DNA of 64,000 nucleotides from Euryarchaeota archaeon UBA605 (GTDB lineage: Archaea; Thermoplasmatota; Poseidoniia; Poseidoniales; Thalassarchaeaceae): the NCBI GenBank assembly GCA_002504905.1, contig DATY01000029.1, positions 1 through 64,000 of the forward strand. The letters run 5' to 3'. A model generated the notes under the pieces. The model was given only the letters and a program-made list of their open reading frames with translations. It was not told the DNA's origin and made no database searches. Each line of letters opens with the position of its first letter. Positions within the stretch are counted from its first letter, which is position 1. The position numbers were made by a program, and so were the translations under genes. Shown in pieces: positions 8,761 to 17,206 of the stretch.

Positions 8761-9801
8761 CTAGATGCCATAGTACTCAGATATCGCCAAATCAGTTTTT
8801 GCAACACTGACTTTCCAGTCTTTCTCAGTTCCCATTAAAGCTCTTACACAATCTACATTTTCAGGAATAACATCACTCTCTTGATGAATTGCTTGGAAAT
8901 AATATAATCTGTTCTCAATTAACTTGACCCCATCTTCCCAAACAAAAATCTCATGTAAATCTCCCCATTTCCTACCTATGTCTCTGGCCATTTCCATTAC
9001 TTCTGCCGTAGTTGGAATACGATCATCTTTACCGCTCATCACAATCACACGAGGAGACTCTTTCCACATTTTAATGATTGAATCTGTACTCAATCCATGT
9101 CCATCTGGTAAATCTGCAATTATCGAATGAACATGCATTAAAGTCGTAGGGACTGCGACAGCAAGGGAATTTATATCAATTTCAGGCTTAACAGTCATCA
9201 CATCTGGGCCATGGTGACTAGGTACCTTTAACACCGGTTTGATAGCATTAATCGGACCCTTATTAGAATCTCCAGGATCAGCGGCTCTCCGAATCATTGT
9301 GCACTCAACTCTGAGGGAGCCGCAATGATCATACAAGGGGACCAACGTTCTTGAAAGACCCGTGGTGTTACATGAAACCACACGCGTACCTTGAGCATTG
9401 AGATTTTCTGAATGGTTGGCACAAGAAGTATACGAAAGACCAGTTAAAGAATGTTTTTCGCCACCTTGAAACATGTATTTTACTCCTGCTGATTTATATT
9501 TTTCTAGGTTAGCTGCCCCCATTTTTCCTGGTGCACAATCGATAACAACATCAGCAATAGACAGTAGGTCTGTTAATCCGCCTTCACAATTATATCCTTT
9601 CTTAGAAAAAGATTTTATTTTTTCTTCATCATCAAAGGTACAATACAATGGAAAACCTCGTTTTTCAGCAAGACCACATCCAAAAGAAGGTCCTGTTTTT
9701 GTCACTCCAATGACCTTCATATCATCTTGTGCATCTATAGCATCTGCTACTCTCTTACCTATTGTACCAAAACCATTTATTGCGACCTTTATCATATCCA
9801 T
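8761..9801 (-). CDS. gap: Type II glyceraldehyde-3-phosphate dehydrogenase (archaeal)
   Basis: A 346-residue cytosolic enzyme of the archaeal class II GAPDH family, which interconverts glyceraldehyde 3-phosphate and 1,3-bisphosphoglycerate with NAD(P). The N-terminal Rossmann motif is INGFGTIGKRVADA (8-21). The active-site Cys is C144 in VVSCNTTGLSRT, and the SHHGPD segment is at about 195-200. Length is normal. Two in-frame ATGs (9801 and 9795) fit; relatives usually start at the second (MIKVAING). It lies divergent from the GXGXG gene, and a TATA-like tatatt at about 9852-9858 lies inside an inverted repeat. Confidence 0.93.
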   Translation of the reverse strand: MDMIKVAINGFGTIGKRVADAIDAQDDMKVIGVTKTGPSFGCGLAEKRGFPLYCTFDDEEKIKSFSKKGYNCEGGLTDLLSIADVVIDCAPGKMGAANLEKYKSAGVKYMFQGGEKHSLTGLSYTSCANHSENLNAQGTRVVSCNTTGLSRTLVPLYDHCGSLRVECTMIRRAADPGDSNKGPINAIKPVLKVPSHHGPDVMTVKPEIDINSLAVAVPTTLMHVHSIIADLPDGHGLSTDSIIKMWKESPRVIVMSGKDDRIPTTAEVMEMARDIGRKWGDLHEIFVWEDGVKLIENRLYYFQAIHQESDVIPENVDCVRALMGTEKDWKVSVAKTDLAISEYYGI

Positions 9802-9842
9802 AATCTCACTAACCGCCCTTTGACAATAACATGCCTGAGTAG

Positions 9843-9879
9843 AAACTCTATCAATATACCCTTTTTACTAACAGAGTTT
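9843..9879 (-). promoter_or_regulatory. Inverted repeat around the probable gap TATA box
   Basis: The arms AAACTCT (9843-9849) and AGAGTTT (9873-9879) are perfect 7-bp inverted copies 23 nt apart. Between them, read on the minus strand, is ggtatattgat, a reasonable TATA box about 50 nt before the GAPDH start. A dimeric regulator on the arms would compete with TBP. A 7-bp match in AT-rich DNA can arise by chance. Confidence 0.35.
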
Positions 9880-9920
9880 ATCCAATTTCCAATACTTTGA
9901 TTAGCCTTCAAACCGTCAGA

Positions 9921-9952
9921 ATCAAGACTAAATACACCCTCAGAGTCTTGAT
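9921..9952 (+). promoter_or_regulatory. Inverted repeat around the probable TATA box of the GXGXG gene
   Basis: The arms ATCAAGACT (9921-9929) and AGTCTTGAT (9944-9952) are perfect 9-bp inverted copies with a 14-nt spacer. The spacer begins with taaatac, a TATA-like box about 27 nt before the ATG at 9958, the spacing expected for a leaderless archaeal mRNA; no ribosome binding site is seen. The layout suggests a repressor operator. An RNA hairpin is less likely if transcription starts at the ATG. Confidence 0.45.
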
Positions 9953-9957
9953 AGTAT

Positions 9958-11502
9958 ATGCGCGAGGTCACGGAAAAGAGCATTAAATTGAATCGTGACC
10001 TGGAAAAAATGCTTGCAGAAGCATTAGAACGAGATTTACTGGTAAGAATAGGATGGGGGAGAAATGGTGATGAAAAACCCAAACAAGGAGAAATAGGAGT
10101 TATTACTCATCTCCCTAAGAAATCTAGGGTATTATTATTAGGAAACTTAGGAGAATGTTGCGGAGCTATGAATAAAGGAGGGAATTTAACAATTCAAGGC
10201 GCATGCTCTTCAATGGCGGGAGCGTTTCAGGAAAATGGCAGATTAATTATCGAAAAAGATGCTGGCGATAGAATTGGTTCAAATATGAATGGCGGAATGA
10301 TTAACGTCCAAGGATCAGTATCTAATTTCGCAGGTGAGTCTATGAAAGATGGAACAATTTTAGTTCGTGGGCATGCCGGAGAAAAGGTAGGAGCAGGAAT
10401 GTCTGGAGGGACAATTATTGTTTTAGGATCCGTTGGAAGAGAACCAGGGATTGGAATGACCGGAGGCAAAGTAATAGTCGCAGGAAGTTGTCCTCCGGCA
10501 GGAAATGGAGCGGAGATTAGAGGTATAAATACAAAAGAAATTTCAGAAATTTCTGAACATCTAGAACCTCTTGGATTATCTGTAAATAGTGATGCTTTAG
10601 TGATTATTCCATCACAAGATGTAACCGCTATTTTTGAGCATCCCGAAATAAGTGTAATGGAAGGATTAGAAAATATATTACTAGTTCCATCTGGAAAAAA
10701 TAATCAATCACTATATGAAAAATTAGATTGTGAAACATTATTGAAAACAATCAATCAGGATGAAGACGAGGGCATTATATTCCCAATACCTTGGCTTATT
10801 GAAAGAGAAAAGGTTGATGTTTTAGAAGGTAAAATGCTATCTAATCAACCTTGCTTAGTTAGGGAATCTCCAAGAGAAATTGATTTACTAATTGTTGACC
10901 AAGATAACATTGTTAATGTCTCTGATGTCCTTCCTAAATGTTCAGGAATTGTTCTTAATTTAGAGTCTCTTCCTAAAATGAATGATGCCGAAGTAGAAGC
11001 ATTAATCGTCTCTTTAAGGAGTAAAATAAAGAAAAAGTCCATTGTCATGTTAAGAGATAGAGTAGATAGAGTTGAAAATCTACTTAGAATGATAATTGAC
11101 TTAGATTTAGATGGAGCTGTAATCAATGCCGCCACTCCTGGCGGAAATAGAGCTGCTGCTGCATTACCAAGAATTGGGTTGGCATCCAGAGCGATGAATA
11201 TTAAAGAACAAGGAAGACATTTGTTGATTAAATTGGATGAAAGCCCCAGCGCAGAGGATTTCATAATCGCTAAAGGTTCAGGCTGTTCATTGATTGTTGC
11301 TCCTAGTAGTGATGAAAAATTGGAAGAAAATCTTGTATGGCTTAAATCGACAATTAATGGTTGGATGTCTGATTTAGGCGTTCAAAATCTAGAAGAGATT
11401 ACTAGAAGAAATTTGAGAGCAATAGATTATGATACTGCTGCAATTTCTGGACTTAGATTAATCGGTTACGATCGCCCTCTTCCAATGTGGCTTGGAAATT
11501 AG
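9958..11502 (+). CDS. GXGXG-domain protein with glutamate-synthase-like C-terminal domain
   Basis: A 514-residue protein. Residues about 35-200 form a right-handed helix of repeats with the GxxxG/GG pattern (SMAGAF, MNGGMINVQG, MSGGTIIVLG, MTGGKVIVAG). This is the GXGXG domain of the glutamate synthase alpha subunit and of FwdC/FmdC. Residues about 300-505 resemble a degenerate TIM barrel of the glutamate synthase FMN domain: an LDLDGAVINAATPGG segment sits where the flavin and catalytic loop would be, but I do not see the Fe-S cysteines or a convincing FMN site. No glutaminase or reductase subunit is nearby. Function is therefore uncertain, perhaps a scaffold or an unusual glutamate synthase part. 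Its stop overlaps the ribosome binding site of pheT, so the two are co-transcribed. Confidence 0.7.
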   Translation: MREVTEKSIKLNRDLEKMLAEALERDLLVRIGWGRNGDEKPKQGEIGVITHLPKKSRVLLLGNLGECCGAMNKGGNLTIQGACSSMAGAFQENGRLIIEKDAGDRIGSNMNGGMINVQGSVSNFAGESMKDGTILVRGHAGEKVGAGMSGGTIIVLGSVGREPGIGMTGGKVIVAGSCPPAGNGAEIRGINTKEISEISEHLEPLGLSVNSDALVIIPSQDVTAIFEHPEISVMEGLENILLVPSGKNNQSLYEKLDCETLLKTINQDEDEGIIFPIPWLIEREKVDVLEGKMLSNQPCLVRESPREIDLLIVDQDNIVNVSDVLPKCSGIVLNLESLPKMNDAEVEALIVSLRSKIKKKSIVMLRDRVDRVENLLRMIIDLDLDGAVINAATPGGNRAAAALPRIGLASRAMNIKEQGRHLLIKLDESPSAEDFIIAKGSGCSLIVAPSSDEKLEENLVWLKSTINGWMSDLGVQNLEEITRRNLRAIDYDTAAISGLRLIGYDRPLPMWLGN

Positions 11503-11506
11503 GTGA
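11501..11506 (+). promoter_or_regulatory. Ribosome binding site fixing the pheT start
   Basis: AGGTGA lies four bases before the ATG at 11511 and overlaps the stop codon of the GXGXG gene. It selects this ATG over an in-frame upstream start at 11487, which would lie inside the previous gene. Confidence 0.7.
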
Positions 11507-11510
11507 AATT

Positions 11511-13265
11511 ATGCCAACATTAAAATTTAATCATGATATCTTGGAATATCTCCACGAGATTAAAGATCAGAAATATGATTCAGAAGATTGGGAAAAAAGA
11601 ATGCCATCAATAGGATGTGTGGTTGAAGAAAATGATAGTGAAGGACTCGAAATAGAAATTTTTCCAGATAGAACTGACATGCTTAGTCATGAAACTATTT
11701 CTAGGGCTGCTAGAGCTTTTCTCAACTCAGTTAGTGAATCTCCAAGACTTGATGTAATTCAAGGAGAAGTTAATTTAGAAGTCGATAAATCTCTCAAAAA
11801 GATTCGGCCAGTAATATTGGGAGCCATTGTTAGAGGAGTAGACAATGGGACTAGTCAGAAAGAAAAAGATGATTTTATTCAATCTTTGATGGATCACCAA
11901 GAAAAATTACACTTGACATTGGGCAGAAAAAGAAAATTTGCTTCTATAGGAGTACATGATTTATCAGAATTAAGCCCACCATTCAGAGTAATTTCAGTAG
12001 ATCAGGAATATAAATTCACACCACTAGCCGAAGAAAAAGAAATGACAATTGAAAATATTTTACAATTACACCCTAAAGGTAAAGAATATGCTCATCTAAT
12101 GACTGATTTAGAAAATTATCCATTAATTGTTGACTCTGAAAACAGAGTACTTTCATTTCCTCCAATTATTAATGGCGCCCATACTACAGTAAATGAGAAT
12201 ACTAGAGATTTTTTCATTGATGTGACAGGATGGGACGAGAGGTCTTGTGAAGCGTGTTTACTTTTGATATGTTTATCACTTGCAGAAAGAGGAGGGGAAA
12301 TCGAATCTATTCAGATAAAAAACTGGAATGAAGAATCATTAATTGTTCCAAGAGGTGATGCAAAAAAGCATAGAGTTCCAGATAGATTAATTAGAAATAT
12401 TCTAGGAATAGAATTAAGCAAAACTGAGATTGCAAAATCAATAAAAAAAATGGGTGGAGAGTTAATAGACACAAGAACAGTAACCGATGGCCCTGATAAA
12501 ATTGAAAGGTGGGCCGACTGTATGGTTGGTGAAAAAGAGCATATCATTTCAATGCCGCGATGGAGAAATGATATTATGCACCCTGTAGATATTGTCGAAG
12601 ATATTGCAATAGGATATGGTTATGAAAATCTTCCAGAGCAATTATCAACAGTACATTTAGATGCTATTCCATTACCTTCGTCTAATCTTCAAAGAAGAAT
12701 CAGTTCCAGTCTTCGTGCATTGGGATTACAGGAAACTCAAAGCCTAACTCTTTCAAATAAACGTGATCAGTTTGATAGAGTTAGATGGGATGAAAAAGAT
12801 AAAAGTACGATAATTTCTAATCCTATAACCAAGGAACATACAATGTTAAGACAACATATTTTACCATCATTACTGAATCTTTTAGCAGCAAACAGACATC
12901 ATGAGTTACCTCAAAGAGTGCACGAGTTAGGAGAAGTAGTTAGGAATTCAGAAAATAAATCTCGTCTATCATGGGCATGTGCTGAAGTGGGGGGAGGTTT
13001 TTCTGCAGCAAAAGGAATTGCGAGTGCATTACTCAGAGACTTAGGAGCTAACCTCTCAGAAGTAAAATGGGAAGGAATTAACGAAGAAGAGGGGCCATGG
13101 ATTAAAGGCAGAGGTGCTAGAATAATTATTAACAACATAGAAGTGGGGCAAATAGGAGAAATTGATCCAAAAGTATCATTTGAATTTGGGCTCAAAGTCC
13201 CAATACAAGCTGGCGAATTTGATGTAGATGCCTTAGGCAGGACAATACCTGACCCTGTAATTTAA
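11511..13265 (+). CDS. pheT: Phenylalanyl-tRNA synthetase beta subunit (archaeal)
   Basis: A 584-residue beta subunit of the alpha2-beta2 synthetase that charges tRNA-Phe in the cytosol. The N-terminus MPTLKFNHDILEYL matches archaeal/eukaryotic PheT, followed by the conserved EIFPDRTDMLSHE block (about 50-62), the B3/B4 domain (about 90-260), the B5 domain with EDIAIGYGYENLPEQ (about 360-375), and the class II-like catalytic core fold at the C-terminus (HELGEV, AGEFDVDAL). The length fits the archaeal short type without the bacterial extensions. The partner pheS is not in the window. It lies 8 nt after the GXGXG gene and a T-run follows its stop. Confidence 0.93.
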   Translation: MPTLKFNHDILEYLHEIKDQKYDSEDWEKRMPSIGCVVEENDSEGLEIEIFPDRTDMLSHETISRAARAFLNSVSESPRLDVIQGEVNLEVDKSLKKIRPVILGAIVRGVDNGTSQKEKDDFIQSLMDHQEKLHLTLGRKRKFASIGVHDLSELSPPFRVISVDQEYKFTPLAEEKEMTIENILQLHPKGKEYAHLMTDLENYPLIVDSENRVLSFPPIINGAHTTVNENTRDFFIDVTGWDERSCEACLLLICLSLAERGGEIESIQIKNWNEESLIVPRGDAKKHRVPDRLIRNILGIELSKTEIAKSIKKMGGELIDTRTVTDGPDKIERWADCMVGEKEHIISMPRWRNDIMHPVDIVEDIAIGYGYENLPEQLSTVHLDAIPLPSSNLQRRISSSLRALGLQETQSLTLSNKRDQFDRVRWDEKDKSTIISNPITKEHTMLRQHILPSLLNLLAANRHHELPQRVHELGEVVRNSENKSRLSWACAEVGGGFSAAKGIASALLRDLGANLSEVKWEGINEEEGPWIKGRGARIIINNIEVGQIGEIDPKVSFEFGLKVPIQAGEFDVDALGRTIPDPVI

Positions 13266-13271
13266 TTCAAC

Positions 13272-13460
13272 TCATTTTTTCTCATCTGATAGGAGTGCCA
13301 TAGCATCAATGAAGGTTTTATTCGTGAGATGAGAACGATTATTTTCTTCCTTTTTCTCACCCCTAACTTCTCTTTCATATTCAACTACAATATTGTCTTC
13401 AATTTCTGAAGATTTCTTCCTCCCAGAAGATTTCTTTCTGAATGGCCATATCGGTGCCAT
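13272..13460 (-). CDS. Small charged hypothetical protein
   Basis: A possible 62-residue protein. It has a short hydrophobic start (MAPIWPF), then a Lys/Arg/Ser-rich segment, an acidic middle and a polar end. I recognise no family. It fills the gap between pheT and the divergent SGNH gene with almost no overlap, and the composition resembles a real soluble tail peptide. No clear ribosome binding site precedes the ATG. It could also be a chance ORF in a 290-nt intergenic stretch. Confidence 0.45.
   Translation of the reverse strand: MAPIWPFRKKSSGRKKSSEIEDNIVVEYEREVRGEKKEENNRSHLTNKTFIDAMALLSDEKK
13275..13280 (+). terminator. T-run after pheT
   Basis: Six consecutive T residues lie about 10 nt after the pheT stop, a typical simple archaeal terminator. 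The same bases encode the last lysines of the small gene on the other strand. Confidence 0.35.
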
Positions 13461-13553
13461 GAACTGGCAGCAACCGCTAAGGACTTCAACACTTCCCTAT
13501 TTTCTGAACAAAACAGCGAGATAATCAAAGAGTAGGAACACTTAGGATACATT

Positions 13554-16439
13554 ATGATGAGAGGTTTCGCGGCATTGTTTATTACGTCCTTGATCTTAAT
13601 ACAAGTGGGGAGTTTCAATAATTATGATACTCTAAATTACCAAATGAATACAACCTCAAAGGATCATGAACTGGGCCATAATGAAAATATTAGTTTAGAT
13701 ATATTATTAGTTGGAAACTCTTATACAAGTTTTAATGAATTGAATCAGAAATTGGAAAGTATTTTGGATTTTTCTGGTGAAAATTCAAACGTAAATTCTG
13801 TAACTGGTGGAGGGATGAAATTATCCGATCATTCAGAAGATGCAAATCAACAAAATAGTGAATTAAGTGTTAAGCTTTCTGAAGGGCATGATTATGTAAT
13901 TTTACAAGATCAAAGTCAAGTTCCATCATTCCCAACAAGTTCTGAATTTTGGGAAGATAGTAAAGAAGCTGTTAAAGATTTAAATGAAAGAATAAATTCT
14001 GAAGGAGGGGAAACAATTCTACTAATGACCTGGGGTCGAAAAGATGGCGATACAAATAACCCTGTAAGAAATCCAGATTATTTGTCTATGCAACTACATC
14101 TTCAACAAGGATATGAGATGTATCTTGAAAATTCAACTAATTCAGAAAAACCAGTTTTCTTGGCACCTGTCGGCCTTGCATTCAAGAATATCTATGAAAA
14201 AGTCAATGAAACTGGGATTGACCCCTCACAAAATGAAAATTCTTTTTCAAACCTTTACTCGGATGGTTCACATCCATCACTAGATGGTACATATCTTACA
14301 AGTTGTGTAATATTTGCAGTAATAACTGGTAATTCCCCTGTAGGGGAAAATATTCCTGTTGGAATATCAGCGGAAAGAGCATTAGAATTACAGGAAGCCG
14401 CGGCGGATACAGTTTTCAATAAAACTCCAGACTATCTGTATCCATTTGAAATTGAAAATGGACCGGGAGTAGAATTTGGCCCAGATTCAGGATCGGTTTT
14501 TGCTATCGATCCGGGTAACCTGATTAATCTAAATGTAAATTTTACGAATCTAGCAGAATTTAATGATGTAGTAAATATCAAAATAAACGGGCCTGAAAAT
14601 TGGATAATTGATTGGGATTATTCTTCAGATACTTCCGAAGGATTTGATTTCGAAATTCTTTCAGACGCTACTGAATGGACCGAATTCTCCATTACGGCCC
14701 CTATTACGGAAAACGGAATGCCATTGGCGAATTCATTACATCAATTTTCAATGGAGGTTAATTCTAATTTTTCCGGCAGTAGTGATTGGTATAATTTTTC
14801 TATGAAGTATGGTTACTTCCATGGAGTAGAAATTGTAAATGGCGGAGGAACTTTTTCTATTTCTCCTTATGACGTTGCAACGATTGAAATGACCGCCAGA
14901 AATCTTGGGAATACTCAAAGAGACATCGCAGTAAGTGTAAGGCCGGTAAATGAGAATGGAAGTGCTTTAGGCGATTATTCTCAAGCATTCGCATTAGATG
15001 ATTGGAATGTATTCATACAAGATAAAATGGAGCTTGATGCAATGTGGCCTAATGAAACTGGTAAAATTAGATTTCAAATTCAGTCGCCTTATCTAACAAG
15101 TGGAACGATATTCTTTGAGATAAAAATATGGAGTACTGCTATCCCTGATGAGCCAGTTAATGCGATTCAAAGAGTAAATATTGTTCCAAGATCAGGCGGT
15201 AACTTAGAACTCAACAATATAGACTGTCAATTTGAAACTAAACCAGGAGATAGTTGTAGAACAGAATTAATTGTAGAGAATACTGGCGATATACCTTATG
15301 ATTTCGAACTCATAGTTAAGGAAACGCCCGACTGGATAAATCTTGAAATTAGTGAAAGTAATTTTAATTTAAATTCAGGGGAGATTAAAAATCAAATTTA
15401 TCTTAATGTATCTGTAGGTGAAGGAATTCTTTCTGGAGAATCTACAGAAATATTTGTCGAATTGTGGGTAGATGGATGGAATCCTAAAACAATTAGTTTC
15501 GAAGTAGTAGTTAGCGACTATTTTAACTGGAATTTGATAAGCGAAATATATAATCATGAATATGATTATGAAGAAAGAACTGTTAATATATCTGCGCAAT
15601 GGATAATGGAAAATAATGGTAATGTCAATGATGGGATTGTAGTTAATCTAGATTGCAATATTTTTACTGATTTTGAGTTAGAACTGCCTTCTGAGGCTGA
15701 AGAACAAAATTCCAATAATCCGCGTTCATTTGAAATTTTAGATGTGGAAATAGGTCAAAAAATTAATTTCACGGCATGGATGAATATTTCTTATGATGAA
15801 ATTTCTCAAACAATGTTTTTTGTTGAAGGCCCCACATTAACTATCGAAGCTAGATCAATTAGAGATCCCAGAATAATTTTCGAAAATAGCGTTACTGAAG
15901 AACAAGACTTGTTTAAGCAGGAAGTATCTAATTCAAATAACGACGATGGATCTGTAATTATAGAATTTTTTAGAGTATGGCAGACTGTAATTATTAGCCT
16001 AATTGTGATAATATTCGGATGTATTGGAGTGGTTAAGGCAATACAATTTAGAATCGAACAAGACCGAAAAAGATTGGGGCTACCTCAAGAAGAGGATGAA
16101 GAAACAGCCGGGGAATGGATGACAAAATTCATTAAAAAATCCGAACCAAAGATTTTCGTTGAGAGTGAAACAATAGACTCTGTTGGATTCGAATCAGATT
16201 TCTTAAGCAGATCAAATAAAAAAGAAAAAATTAGCGAAAAATCAACCTCTAGATTTGATGTAAAGATAGCCAGTAAATCTCTAGATAAAGCGATGACCGA
16301 AGATGCACTTGATGATATTGTTGAATTAGCAGATGATATTAATGCTGAGAAAGAAATTCATCCACAAAATTATAATTTAGATAAAGATGACTTTGAGTCT
16401 AGATTATCGAAATTAGGTAAAAAGATTAACGAGGAATAA
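13554..16439 (+). CDS. Membrane-anchored SGNH-hydrolase-like protein with Ig-like repeats
   Basis: A 961-residue exported protein. A signal peptide (about 1-22) precedes an SGNH-like hydrolase domain: block I is LLVGNSYTS (nucleophile Ser56) and block V is DGSHPSLDGTYL (about 237-248, Asp and His). This resembles the DUF4886-type SGNH family, which acts on esters, often of carbohydrates. Several NEW3-like Ig domains follow (about 300-790; NLGNTQRDIAV and ENTGDIPYDFEL are typical strands). A transmembrane helix lies at about 808-828, then a charged cytoplasmic tail of about 130 residues. Two consecutive ATGs start it. Its stop directly abuts the rnhB start, so the two are probably co-transcribed. 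The substrate is unknown. Confidence 0.75.
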   Translation: MMRGFAALFITSLILIQVGSFNNYDTLNYQMNTTSKDHELGHNENISLDILLVGNSYTSFNELNQKLESILDFSGENSNVNSVTGGGMKLSDHSEDANQQNSELSVKLSEGHDYVILQDQSQVPSFPTSSEFWEDSKEAVKDLNERINSEGGETILLMTWGRKDGDTNNPVRNPDYLSMQLHLQQGYEMYLENSTNSEKPVFLAPVGLAFKNIYEKVNETGIDPSQNENSFSNLYSDGSHPSLDGTYLTSCVIFAVITGNSPVGENIPVGISAERALELQEAAADTVFNKTPDYLYPFEIENGPGVEFGPDSGSVFAIDPGNLINLNVNFTNLAEFNDVVNIKINGPENWIIDWDYSSDTSEGFDFEILSDATEWTEFSITAPITENGMPLANSLHQFSMEVNSNFSGSSDWYNFSMKYGYFHGVEIVNGGGTFSISPYDVATIEMTARNLGNTQRDIAVSVRPVNENGSALGDYSQAFALDDWNVFIQDKMELDAMWPNETGKIRFQIQSPYLTSGTIFFEIKIWSTAIPDEPVNAIQRVNIVPRSGGNLELNNIDCQFETKPGDSCRTELIVENTGDIPYDFELIVKETPDWINLEISESNFNLNSGEIKNQIYLNVSVGEGILSGESTEIFVELWVDGWNPKTISFEVVVSDYFNWNLISEIYNHEYDYEERTVNISAQWIMENNGNVNDGIVVNLDCNIFTDFELELPSEAEEQNSNNPRSFEILDVEIGQKINFTAWMNISYDEISQTMFFVEGPTLTIEARSIRDPRIIFENSVTEEQDLFKQEVSNSNNDDGSVIIEFFRVWQTVIISLIVIIFGCIGVVKAIQFRIEQDRKRLGLPQEEDEETAGEWMTKFIKKSEPKIFVESETIDSVGFESDFLSRSNKKEKISEKSTSRFDVKIASKSLDKAMTEDALDDIVELADDINAEKEIHPQNYNLDKDDFESRLSKLGKKINEE

Positions 16440-17168
16440 ATGTATCAAATAGGAGTTGATGAAGCAGGTAGAGGGCCCGCTGTAGGTCCACTTGTTGTTT
16501 GTGCTTTATGCATTCCATCCTTAGAAATTGAAGTTTTAAAGGATATTGGCGCAAAAGATTCTAAATCTTTGACTAGAAAAAAGAGAGATTTACTAGCAAA
16601 GAAGATATATTCAGAAATCGAAAAAAGAAATTGGAAAGTGGGAATTATTACATGCAGTGCGTCAAGGATTGATAAAGAGAGAGAGCTAACCAACCTGAAT
16701 AATTTAGAAGTTGAATTATTTAAAGAAGCAATAATTTCTACAGAAGTTCAGGATTTTTACGGAGAAATATACCTGGATGCATGTGATATTAATGAAAAAA
16801 GATTTGGAGATCGAGTTAGTTCCTCATTAGGAAAAGATTGGAGTCAATGGACTATTCAATCAAAACATAAAATGGATTTTGATAATATATTGGTTGGCGC
16901 TGCAAGTATTCTTGCTAAATTCCATAGGGATAAGGAAATTGAAAAAATTGGTCAAGTATTAAACTTGGATATAGGTAGTGGCTATCCATCAGATCCAAAA
17001 ACTAGAGTTGCTATTGGAGAATTAATTAAAGGCAATACTCCGAATATACATCTTAGATGGTCTTGGGCCACAGTAGAAAATATGTGGTTAAAAGAGAAGA
17101 AGAAACCTATACCTAAAAGAAGCGAAATTGAGAGAAATAGTGTACAATCATCAATTAGTGATTGGTAA
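16440..17168 (+). CDS. rnhB: Ribonuclease HII
   Basis: A 242-residue RNase HII that cuts RNA in RNA-DNA hybrids and removes single ribonucleotides from DNA. Active-site carboxylates are visible: Asp7 and Glu8 in VDEAGRGP, Asp113 in YLDACD, and Asp146 in KMDFDN, followed by VGAASILAKFHRD. The GRG substrate-recognition motif is intact. The ATG at 16440 comes right after the stop of the SGNH gene. The C-terminus is a little longer and more basic than usual. The gltX gene follows within 40 nt, so this is likely one transcript. Confidence 0.95.
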   Translation: MYQIGVDEAGRGPAVGPLVVCALCIPSLEIEVLKDIGAKDSKSLTRKKRDLLAKKIYSEIEKRNWKVGIITCSASRIDKERELTNLNNLEVELFKEAIISTEVQDFYGEIYLDACDINEKRFGDRVSSSLGKDWSQWTIQSKHKMDFDNILVGAASILAKFHRDKEIEKIGQVLNLDIGSGYPSDPKTRVAIGELIKGNTPNIHLRWSWATVENMWLKEKKKPIPKRSEIERNSVQSSISDW

Positions 17169-17191
17169 ATAGTGAAATGCGAAAGTCTAGT

Positions 17192-17198
17192 GGTGAGG
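17192..17198 (+). promoter_or_regulatory. Ribosome binding site fixing the gltX start
   Basis: GGTGAGG lies 8 nt before the ATG at 17207. It favours this start over an upstream TTG (17162) and ATG (17177), neither of which has a comparable site. Confidence 0.6.
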
Positions 17199-17206
17199 TT
17201 GATAAT

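Noticed and set aside
9792..10082. 96-codon minus-strand ORF over the gap/GXGXG promoter
   Set aside because: It overlaps the GXGXG coding start and both promoters; composition is that of a shadow frame.
11487..11510. Upstream in-frame start for pheT
   Set aside because: It lies inside the previous gene, and the AGGTGA site clearly selects the ATG at 11511.
13385..13618. 77-codon minus-strand ORF
   Set aside because: It overlaps both the SGNH start and the more plausible 62-residue gene, with no supporting features.
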